In this document: positions 55,620-63,108 of the stretch, one piece after another
Layout: each line of letters begins with the position of its first letter
Position numbering within the stretch: the first letter of the stretch is position 1
NCBI GenBank assembly: GCA_038200275.1
Contig: JBBPYC010000087.1
Coordinates: 1 to 64,000, forward strand
Length of the DNA: 64,000 nucleotides
Origin: JBBPYC01 sp038200275
GTDB taxonomy: Bacteria > Pseudomonadota > Gammaproteobacteria > Burkholderiales > Burkholderiaceae_C
Direction of reading: 5' to 3'
The notes under the pieces: generated by a model
What the model was told of the DNA's origin: nothing
Seen by the model: only the letters and a program-made list of their open reading frames with translations
Databases searched by the model: none
Translations under genes and position numbers: made by a program

Positions 55620-56042
55620 GTGAGCACTGTCCCAATCATCGAACCCAAGTCCCGCGTCGGCGAAACCGAGAAGATGACCGTCAACCTGGGAGTCGTCGAC
55701 TTGGGGCAGGTCGACCTTCTGGTGCAAGAAGGCTTCTATTCCAACCGCAGCGACTTGGTGCGAACCGCGGTTCGCAACCAGGTCGCCCTGCATGCCGATG
55801 TGCTCAAGCAGGCCGTTGCCCGACGCGCGCTGACGCTTGGGCTGCAGCAGTGGAGCAAGGCGGACCTGGAGCGTGTGCAGGCCGCCGGCGAGCGGCTGCA
55901 GATCCAGGTCGTCGGCCTGGCTCGGATCGCCCGTGACGTCACACCCGAACTCGCCCGCGCCACGATTGAATCGGTCTCGGTGCTGGGCGCCTTCCATGCC
56001 ACGCCCGAGGTCCGCCGCGCGCTGGCGGACCGCATGCGTTGA
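55620..56042 (+). CDS. CopG/ribbon-helix-helix-type transcriptional regulator
   Basis: A 140-residue protein. The segment KMTVNLGVVDLGQVDLLVQE, then GFYSNRSDLVRTAVRNQVAL, is a ribbon-helix-helix DNA-binding unit (beta strand, two helices, the conserved SNRSDLVR turn). The rest is helical and should mediate assembly or ligand response. The GTG at 55620 has GGAG six bases upstream. The stop lies 68 bp before the PHB-depolymerase-family gene, so it likely controls itself and that esterase through the palindrome at 55592. No toxin gene adjoins it. Confidence 0.8.
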   Translation: MSTVPIIEPKSRVGETEKMTVNLGVVDLGQVDLLVQEGFYSNRSDLVRTAVRNQVALHADVLKQAVARRALTLGLQQWSKADLERVQAAGERLQIQVVGLARIARDVTPELARATIESVSVLGAFHATPEVRRALADRMR

Positions 56043-56110
56043 TCCATTCCTTCTCTTCTCTCCTCCCCTTCGTCAACCCTCAACCAGCAAACCACCCCGG
56101 AAAGCCATTA

Positions 56111-57331
56111 ATGAACCCAACCTTCGCCTCAAAAATGCGTTCCTTCGACACCGCCGGCATCACGGCCACGATCGAGCGTGCGCTCGCCTCGGCGGGCCTC
56201 AAGACCGACAGCGGACCGATGCAGGGCGTCACCGAGACGATCCGGCAAGCGCTGTCTTCGGCGGGCCTGCACCAGGCACCCGCAGCCGGCACCGACGCTT
56301 CGGTCATTGACGTTGCCGCGCGCACAGTAAGCGTCCGAGCGGAAGAACCCGCTTTGCCTGGACCCGCTTCCCATAGCGAGCCGGCCGCGCCCGGCGCGTT
56401 CGTCACGCGCCAGTTCCGCAACCCGGCCGGTGCCCGGGCGTACAAGCTCTATGTGCCGGCGAGCAGTGCCAGTGAGTCCAGCGAGCCGATGCCTTTGGTC
56501 GTCATGCTGCATGGCTGCACGCAGTCGCCCGACGACTTCGCTGCCGGCACGCAGATGAACCGGCTCGCTGAGGAGCACGGTTTCATCGTCGTCTATCCCG
56601 AGCAGGCCGCCAACGCCAACGGCTCCAAGTGCTGGAACTGGTTCCAGGCGCAGGACCAGATGCGTGACAGCGGCGAGCCTTCGCTGATCGCGGGCATCAC
56701 GCGCGAGGTCGCTGCGAACTACCCGGTGGACCCCCGCCGCATCTACGTGGCCGGGCTCTCGGCGGGTGCGGCCATGGCCGTGATCCTCGGGGAGACCTAT
56801 CCGGAGCTGTATGCAGCCGTCGGTGCGCACTCGGGGTTGCCCTATGCGGCCGCGCACGACATGCCGTCCGCGTTCGCAGCGATGGCGGGAGGCCGCGGCG
56901 GCATGCCTGACTTGTCGAACCTGCCGGGCTTGTCAAACTTGCCAGGGGCTGCTTCCGGCGCGCGCAAGAAGACGGCGCATTTCGTGCCGACGATCGTCTT
57001 CCACGGTGACCAGGATCACACCGTCGGGCAGGGCAATGGCGCCGAGATCACTCGGCAGGCGACCCACGCGCTGGCGCAGGAGGCCGGCGACAGGCTGCCC
57101 CTGACGCCGAGCACGCAAGACGGCGTGGCAGCGGGCGGGCGCGGCTACAGCCGCACGACTTATTCGGACGGGCAAGGGCATGCGCGCATTGAGTCCTGGG
57201 TGCTGCACGGCGCCGGCCACGCATGGGCGGGTGGCGATGCCAGCGGGTCTTACACGGACGCGACGGGGCCGGATGCGTCGGCTGAGATGGTGCGGTTCTT
57301 CCTGGGGCAGCCGCCGGTCGGCTCCGCCTGA
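56111..57331 (+). CDS. PHB depolymerase family esterase
   Basis: A 406-residue alpha/beta hydrolase of the PHB depolymerase/feruloyl esterase family. HGCTQSPDDFAAGTQMNRLA is the oxyanion region; the nucleophile is S217 in YVAGLSAGAAM. The acid is in HGDQDHTV and the His in GAGHAWAGG. The N-terminal 95 residues are low-complexity and no classical signal peptide is seen. A short LSNLPG duplication occurs near residue 275. ATG 56111 is chosen; an earlier in-frame start at 56039 adds non-family sequence. It may act on stored polyhydroxybutyrate, but the substrate is inferred. Confidence 0.88.
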   Translation: MNPTFASKMRSFDTAGITATIERALASAGLKTDSGPMQGVTETIRQALSSAGLHQAPAAGTDASVIDVAARTVSVRAEEPALPGPASHSEPAAPGAFVTRQFRNPAGARAYKLYVPASSASESSEPMPLVVMLHGCTQSPDDFAAGTQMNRLAEEHGFIVVYPEQAANANGSKCWNWFQAQDQMRDSGEPSLIAGITREVAANYPVDPRRIYVAGLSAGAAMAVILGETYPELYAAVGAHSGLPYAAAHDMPSAFAAMAGGRGGMPDLSNLPGLSNLPGAASGARKKTAHFVPTIVFHGDQDHTVGQGNGAEITRQATHALAQEAGDRLPLTPSTQDGVAAGGRGYSRTTYSDGQGHARIESWVLHGAGHAWAGGDASGSYTDATGPDASAEMVRFFLGQPPVGSA

Positions 57332-57391
57332 GTTGAGAGCGGAACTCATGAGTGGCCCGACGCCTGATCACGCCGAAGCTGCTTGCAGGCA

Positions 57392-57553
57392 TTACCGTGC
57401 TTTGAGCTCCGTTTCCTGAGGTGACCCCAATACCGCCTGTTCGTCACCGCCAACAGCCGCTCGGACCTTGGCCACGTTGAACGGCTTGCCGCTCTTGCCG
57501 GTGCGTTGTTCTGGTGTGCCTTAAAGCTTGCCTGCGATGAGTGCGTCGATCAT
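57392..57553 (-). pseudogene. SSB-like protein remnant with a stop at codon 11
   Basis: From ATG 57553, with GGAGA seven bases upstream, the minus strand reads MIDALIAGKL, then TAA (57521-57523), then GTPEQRTGKSGKPFNVAKVR and AAVGDEQAV before running into unrelated sequence and a stop at 57392. This is the N-terminal third of a single-stranded-DNA-binding-like family found on integrated elements. One nonsense change, probably TAY to TAA, plus loss of the C-terminal two thirds make it a pseudogene. Confidence 0.72.
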
Positions 57554-57835
57554 GAATCAGGTCTCCTGCGCTGCCAAGGTAGCTGCGGTCGAAGCGGTCG
57601 AGCAGGCCGGCGCGTGGCTTGGCAGTTTCCGGCCGGTCGGTGGTGCGCTTCTGGGTTTGGTTTTCGCGTCACCTCAGGGCAGTGTCAGCAGCCAGTGCGG
57701 GGTAGCGCCAAAGGACCATTTGGCTGGCCACGCCTATTCCTCACTGCGCCGCGCAAACTCAGGCGCAGGCTGGCCAAGCGCTGCAATGGACGCCACTGGA
57801 TGTACGAGTTTTACAAGTGCCTCTAAAGTGCCTTC

Positions 57836-59112
57836 ATGGCCGACGACTTCTCCGACCGCCGCGATTATCTGTTCGGCCGCGAGCCTGACATCCACCGCCT
57901 CATCGATCGCGCACGGCAGCCGGGGCTGACGGCCCTTGTCGCGCGGCCGATGATGGGCAAGACGTGGACGCTGCATGAGGTCGCCCGCCGCCTGCTTTAG
58001 GAGGGGAGATTTCTGGTCGGCTACCACGAGTCGAAAGGGCAGGAGACGAGTCGCCTGCTGTACACGGTCTCCGACCTTCTATATGCGCTGGCTTGCCGAC
58101 AGCACCATGCGGGACCAAGCGCTGAGTCTTTGGCAGCGACACAAAAAAACTTCGTTCCGCGCGCTGGGCAAATGGTCAGGGCGATGTTTGAAAAGCTCGC
58201 GAGTAAGCAGCTTCCCGAAGGCGTCGCGGCAACGGTGCGCAGCGCGTTTGACGGATTGGCCGATGCGCAGAAAGATTTGCTCAGCGGCGGGCTTCAGCTT
58301 GCGCCCCTGCCGTACGAGCAGGTGCAGTCGCTGGTTGCCCTGGTCGCCACGATCAGCGAGCGACGGGTCGTGCTCATCCTCGACGCCTGGGAGAAGTCGC
58401 CATCGCTCCGCATCGAATACGCGACGATCGAGAGCGTGCTCAAACACGACGAGGATTGGGCCGACACACATGTTCTGGTCGCGATCCGTGACCCGCAGCA
58501 GGCGGCCTTCGGCAAAGTCGCCGACGAGGCACTACAGCATGCGGAAGACCTGTGCCAGTTCAGCGCCCGCGCCGTCATCCAGCGGCTTGAGGCGACGATC
58601 GGCGACGACGAGCGAGAAAGGCGTCGAATGCTTGAACACATCCGTTCGCGCCTGCCCCCAGCAAAGGACGAGCTCGACGAGACACTGCTGCGCCGGGTCA
58701 GCGGCTACCCGGGCGTACTGGATCGCTGGACGTCCGCCGCTTCAGCCGCGTTGCCGCTAACGAGCGCGGGCCTTCTGCGGATTGCCGCTGAAGCGCAGGC
58801 GCTTCGCTATACCGGTTTGCACCAGCTTCTTGGCGGTCTGCAGAACAGGCAACTCGCTCTGGCTGCGCGGCTCGCGTGCTTTCCGCGGCTTGACGCAGCG
58901 AGCTGGGAGATTCACAAGTCGATCCTGCTAGAGAATCAGGACGAAGCGTTGGTCGACGCGTTGATCGACGCTTCGGTGCTTGATCCGCGTGAACGCTTTC
59001 CGAGCTATGGCCACGACACGCGGCACGCGGCACGCGGCTGCCAGCCGATGTAGTTGAGATAGCCCGCGCCGCTCTAGACAAACTGTCTTCTCCGGGGTTA
59101 AACGGCATGTAG
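57836..59112 (+). pseudogene. P-loop ATPase gene, multiply broken
   Basis: From ATG 57836 the frame reads MADDFSDRRDYLFGREPDIH and the P-loop ALVARPMMGKTWTL (K42), then hits TAG at 57998-58000 (codon 55). The same frame resumes with EGRFLVGYHESKGQETSRLL. Between about 58079 and the A-run at 58143-58149 the protein-like reading is one frame over (YMRWLADSTMRDQALSLWQR), so a +1 and a -1 change cancel. The ATPase core continues (RVVLILDAWEKSPS) to the 7-bp repeat at 59018, where the frame is lost again. Reading one repeat copy gives LPADVVEIARAALDKL and a stop at 59110. The fold looks AAA/STAND-like; function unknown. Confidence 0.75.
59018..59038 (+). repeat. Three tandem copies of ACGCGGC
   Basis: ACGCGGC is repeated exactly three times (59018-59024, 59025-59031, 59032-59038) inside the ATPase pseudogene. 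Three copies end the protein soon after. With one copy, the C-terminal reading HDTRLPADVVEIARAALDKL stays open. Slippage expansion is the simplest reading. Confidence 0.8.
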
Positions 59113-59260
59113 TCAACCGACACAAGGATCCGCAGATCGACGATTGCCGGCACTTGGCCTAACGGTGCCTTGTTGTCTGCCAACCACCAAGTCAGCTTGG
59201 TAGATAGCCTCGGATCGCAAGGCCGATTCATAGAAAACGGAATCGATTTTTCTGACTTGG

Positions 59261-60769
59261 CTACAGACAAACTCGCGTTCCGTCAGAGCGGGGCTGGGAC
59301 AGCGCATGCCCCGACTCCGGGAACGGCACCAGCGGCCCCGGCGTCAGGTCGCGCCCCAACACGTTGATGGTTTGCCCGCCTTTGCTCAAAAAGCAGAAGT
59401 TCTCGAATGGTACCGACACCGGCAGCCGCGGACGACCGAAGCGCGTATTCTCGGGAAAGATGTACTCGGCCACAGGCGCTGTGTATTGGCCCGAATCAAG
59501 TCCGCCCGCAACGGTGGTCGACGTATGACCCTCGACGCGGATGCGCATCTCACGCGTGACTGGCAGAAAGTTCGACTTGGCCGGCAATGTGATCCGCACA
59601 CGGCCGATCTGCGCGACTGGGCGCGGCTGCAACACGCTTACTTGGCGCTCGACATCGGCACCGCCAACGATGTCTACTAAAAGCACCTCGACCCGGCGCG
59701 AAGGATCAGTGGTGAAGCCCACGATGCGCACGCGTGAGGTCTCTTCCTGCGGGATGTCGACATAGGGTTCACCCAGCGTACCCACAATCGCCTCCTCGAT
59801 GAACACATACGCCGGGTCGGCGCCCGGCGAAGTGTAGATGCCCGCCATCGCATGCACCGCATGCGCCGAGTGAAAGTAGGTGTTGCTTCCCGGGCTGTCC
59901 TCGGTCAGCATGCCAGCGTAGGTCACGTAGTCGCCGACCAGCAACGGCGCCATCGCGCCCGGTTTGCAGCCCGGCCGCGCCGGCGCAAACGGCTCGGCCG
60001 CAATTGGGCCGCAGGTGAATCGACCCTGGTTCGGCGGTGGCGCGCGATTGACAAGCGGACACATCGGATCGATGGCTGGTGGCGCTATGCGCGGAATGCA
60101 CATCGGAAAACCGGTCTCGGCCGCAATCGGCGCATTGCCGGAGTCGGCCGCGAAGCGCTCATCGAACGCGCCGCCGCCTGCCTTGGCCGAGTTTTTGCGA
60201 CCATAGCGCCCTTCCGGATCGTTGATGCGTACTCGTGCCGTCGCCGTGCCGATCGCGCCTGGTCCTGGCCCAATCAGCAACTCGCCCTTTGCGTAATCGA
60301 TCGCGCGGATGAAACCCGCGCCAGCGTTCAGATCCTGCTGTGTAAGTTTGACGTTGCCCGCCACGTACTCGCCGCTGGGCACGATGTTGCCGATCACCTG
60401 CACCTCAAACGGGATCGGCTGCCGATTCGCATCGGATAGCGCGAGGCCACTTGAGCCTTGCACCGGCGCGAGCGCGGGTGCCGACCCCGGATGCGGACCG
60501 CGGAATACGTCGGACAGCGCCAGATACTGGCCCGGCATCGTGATTAAAAGATTCTGCGGCAGCACCACGTCGATGCCGTTGATCTTCATCGATCCTCCCG
60601 ACAGCTCATCGGCTGGGTTGTCGATCTTCAACTCCTGCAAATAGCCAAGCATCGAAAACGATGCGGTCGGCGTCTGCGCGATCGCGCCGCCAGCGCACAT
60701 CGCGAGCGCAGCGGCGATGACCGCGCGTGCCGGGATCGACGGAAAACACAAGGTCGGGTCAGTTCTCAT
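59261..60769 (-). CDS. Secreted protein of unknown function, last gene of the redox cluster
   Basis: A 502-residue protein with a signal peptide ending AGGAIAQ (about residue 32). The mature part is beta-rich, with several Cys (MCIPRIAP, DPMCPLV, FTCGPI, PGCKPG, NFCFLS) suited to disulfides. Pro/Gly-rich segments such as VLPQNLLITMPGQYLALSDV are notable. No domain was recognised. It starts 4 bp after the cytochrome c fusion gene, with GGAG before its ATG, so it belongs to the same transcript. It may be an extracellular or periplasmic partner of that redox module. Confidence 0.7.
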   Translation of the reverse strand: MRTDPTLCFPSIPARAVIAAALAMCAGGAIAQTPTASFSMLGYLQELKIDNPADELSGGSMKINGIDVVLPQNLLITMPGQYLALSDVFRGPHPGSAPALAPVQGSSGLALSDANRQPIPFEVQVIGNIVPSGEYVAGNVKLTQQDLNAGAGFIRAIDYAKGELLIGPGPGAIGTATARVRINDPEGRYGRKNSAKAGGGAFDERFAADSGNAPIAAETGFPMCIPRIAPPAIDPMCPLVNRAPPPNQGRFTCGPIAAEPFAPARPGCKPGAMAPLLVGDYVTYAGMLTEDSPGSNTYFHSAHAVHAMAGIYTSPGADPAYVFIEEAIVGTLGEPYVDIPQEETSRVRIVGFTTDPSRRVEVLLVDIVGGADVERQVSVLQPRPVAQIGRVRITLPAKSNFLPVTREMRIRVEGHTSTTVAGGLDSGQYTAPVAEYIFPENTRFGRPRLPVSVPFENFCFLSKGGQTINVLGRDLTPGPLVPFPESGHALSQPRSDGTRVCL

Positions 60770-60772
60770 GGT

Positions 60773-62491
60773 TCATCTCCAGACAAATTCAGGATCGAAA
60801 CCGCTCATGCGACCGGCATCGAAACTCAAAGTCAGGCCCGGTTGCGGCTCGAATCGGTTCAGGCCTTGCACCGCGTCAACGAGGCGTTCGGGATCGAGTT
60901 GGCGACCGCTGCGCGACAGCGCCTCGATCAGCACGCGCGCCGCGGTGTCACCGAGCAGGGTCCAGGTGTCGATGTCGCTTTGCGAATTGACTGCAGACGG
61001 CGCAAGCGGCATGGGCAACGCGATCACCTCATGCCAACCTGAGAGCTCCACGCCATCGGCGGGGGCCGTCACGACGGCCAGCGTACCCAGGCACCCGTTA
61101 TCCATTCGGATTGCGCGGCCGGACAGATAGCGTTTGAGCGCTTCGTGCTGTCGGGTCGGCAGCAGCGAGATCAGCCGTGCCGATCCGAACGGCAGCAAAT
61201 CCGAAAAATCGGCCTGATCCGCGCTTACGGCCTTCCAGCGCAACGTGGCGCCGGCCGACGGAGGATCATCTGCGTCCAATGGCAAATCCGCGCTATGCAG
61301 CACCGTGGACGGGACACCAGCATCACCCGGGCAGCGCCGCGCCATTTCGGCTGCAAGCAGACGCACCTGCTGCTGCACATCAGGCAGCAGATAAGTCAGC
61401 CATTCCATCCGTTTGCTGCGAGTTGCAACGCCAAGCGTTGCAACCATCGGCATGCGGTGCTTAGCCAGCGCGGCGCGCACCTCAGAATCGGGATCCGGCA
61501 GCAAGCTTGCGACCAGCGCCAGCACGTCACCGCTTTGGATCAGTTTCCGCGCGGCACGCGACGCGCTTGCCGCGTCGGCACCGCCATCAACCGTGCGCAA
61601 CTCGATGCGCCGTCCATACACACCACCACGCTGGTTCACCGCATCGAACTGCGCCGCCAGCGCAGCGTGCACACGCTCGCCCGTATTGGCGGCGCGCCCC
61701 GACAGCGGCAGCACACTCGCGACTACGATGCGGCTGGTGAACACGCCGGGTACTGGATCGTATTCAGTGCCGATGACTTGGAGGTAGGCGAGCAGCGCTT
61801 GCTGTTCGGCAGCATTCAACGCGAACTGCGGCATCGGTGCCTGCAAGCTGTCCCCGCCCCGCCCGCTGCCATGTATCACCGCGGCCAGCACCTGCGCTGG
61901 ATCGCGATAGGCAGGCCGCCTACCAGTGGGGTGCATCAAAGCTCGCCAAGTCAACGGCGGCACTTGCACACCCGCTTCGAGCCGGCCGTCGCCGCGGGCG
62001 CCATGGCACGAAATACAGGCGGTCATCGCACGCGATGCGATTGGCAGCGCGACGCCAGTCACTTGCACAGGAACCGACAATTCGGTTGTGCCACGATACA
62101 ACGCACGGCCGGCCATGACGGCTTCGGTCTTATCGGCGCCCGCGGCTCGCGCTCCGTCGCAAAGTCCGAACGCGATGGCTGAGATGACCGCAAGTTTTAC
62201 AAAACCCTGAACGCGCTGCTTAAAACCCCCGACGCCTGAAGGTGGTGAGGCGGATGCTTTGTTGCGATGCTGCTGGTCGCAACCCAAGGCGCCGCGAGCG
62301 ATGGTTGAGTATGTTTTTCGCGTGCGGCCAAACGGCGACGACCTTGATTGATCAGAACACTGGGGCAGCCCGCGCAGCGAAGTAACGCAGAACGCGCAAG
62401 CTGCCAGCCGAAGCTGGGGAGCACAAAGGCAGCAGATTGCCCGACTGTCCTGATCCTGCGCCGACGGCAATTCCAAATGGACGTCCATCAC
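60773..62491 (-). CDS. Cytochrome c fused to an ABC-type substrate-binding domain
   Basis: The reading from GTG 62491 (overlapping the SCO stop) gives 572 residues. A signal-like helix (FVKLAVISAIAFGLCDGARA, about 98-117) precedes a class I cytochrome c domain with CISCH at 159-163 and a probable Met ligand in APMPQF. From about residue 255 comes a Leu/Ile/Val-binding-protein-like fold (IVVASVLPLSGRAANTGERV and VYGRRIELRTVDGGADAASA). The first 90 residues look unlike protein coding, so the true start may be a later codon, for example TTG near 62287. No permease genes are present; the binding domain probably senses or presents a small molecule to the haem. Confidence 0.75.
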   Translation of the reverse strand: MMDVHLELPSAQDQDSRAICCLCAPQLRLAACAFCVTSLRGLPQCSDQSRSSPFGRTRKTYSTIARGALGCDQQHRNKASASPPSGVGGFKQRVQGFVKLAVISAIAFGLCDGARAAGADKTEAVMAGRALYRGTTELSVPVQVTGVALPIASRAMTACISCHGARGDGRLEAGVQVPPLTWRALMHPTGRRPAYRDPAQVLAAVIHGSGRGGDSLQAPMPQFALNAAEQQALLAYLQVIGTEYDPVPGVFTSRIVVASVLPLSGRAANTGERVHAALAAQFDAVNQRGGVYGRRIELRTVDGGADAASASRAARKLIQSGDVLALVASLLPDPDSEVRAALAKHRMPMVATLGVATRSKRMEWLTYLLPDVQQQVRLLAAEMARRCPGDAGVPSTVLHSADLPLDADDPPSAGATLRWKAVSADQADFSDLLPFGSARLISLLPTRQHEALKRYLSGRAIRMDNGCLGTLAVVTAPADGVELSGWHEVIALPMPLAPSAVNSQSDIDTWTLLGDTAARVLIEALSRSGRQLDPERLVDAVQGLNRFEPQPGLTLSFDAGRMSGFDPEFVWR

Positions 62492-63108
62492 AGCAGCGCC
62501 TCGAACAGGCGCACCACAGTCTCTGGCGGATTGAGCGACGACGTGCGGGTCCAGCGACCGCTCGGTTCATCACCGATCCAGACCACCGACGGATGATCGT
62601 TCGGTGCCCCCGCGGCCACACCGAAGCTTTTGAGCACCGGACCGATCTGCTTCAGATGTCCAGTCAATAAGGTCCAGCCTCCATCACGCTCGAGTGGCAG
62701 GTCGAAGCGCCGCGCGTAGTCGCGCAGTTGCTTGGGGCCGTCGCTGAGGGGATCGACCGTGAGCGCGACCATGCGCACGTCTTTCAACCCGGCGCGCTCG
62801 CGCATCTGCCGCAATGCCTCTTGCAGCAACGCGGTCTGCGGCGGGCAAACGGTGGCGCAGCCGGTGAACATGAAGCTGATCGCGACTTTTTTCCCTTCGA
62901 GTACGTCAGACAGGAAGCACAGCTCATGGCCCTCTTGGTCAATCAGCGCGGCGTCAGGCATGCGTGGCAGCGCAATCCAGTCAGGCCGTTGAGGGGCAGC
63001 CGCATTGGCCGGTCGCAACGCCGCTGCAGTGCCGAGTAGCGCGCTCGCCGAAGCGAGAAGCATCTTGCGGCGTGCAGGGTCCAGCGGTGAACGCTGCCGA
63101 CCGTTCAT
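62488..63108 (-). CDS. SCO/SenC-family copper protein
   Basis: A 206-residue thioredoxin-fold protein with a signal peptide (residues 1-37, ending ANAAA). The copper/thiol motif is FTGCATVCPPQ (C84, C88), and the third ligand is H172 in APNDHPSVVW, the complete SCO pattern. It delivers Cu or reduces thiols during metalloenzyme assembly. It has GGAGG eight bases before ATG 63108. It overlaps the upstream propeller gene (ATGA) and the downstream cytochrome fusion gene (GTGATG). The copper enzyme it serves is probably beyond the right edge. Confidence 0.9.
   Translation of the reverse strand: MNGRQRSPLDPARRKMLLASASALLGTAAALRPANAAAPQRPDWIALPRMPDAALIDQEGHELCFLSDVLEGKKVAISFMFTGCATVCPPQTALLQEALRQMRERAGLKDVRMVALTVDPLSDGPKQLRDYARRFDLPLERDGGWTLLTGHLKQIGPVLKSFGVAAGAPNDHPSVVWIGDEPSGRWTRTSSLNPPETVVRLFEALL

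Noticed and set aside
55375..55635. Minus-strand frame antisense to the CopG leader
   Set aside because: Basic, Ser-rich translation with no homology cues; it crosses the likely operator and promoter.
57528..57929. 133-codon plus-strand frame overlapping the ATPase start
   Set aside because: Ser/Ala-rich, no domain, overlaps the better supported ATPase reading and the SSB remnant.
59113..59260. Protein-like minus-strand piece LTWWLADNKAPLGQVPAIVD with no start or end
   Set aside because: It reads well for about 35 residues but has no family I recognise, no ribosome site, and overlaps the ATPase remnant. A search of this peptide would decide.
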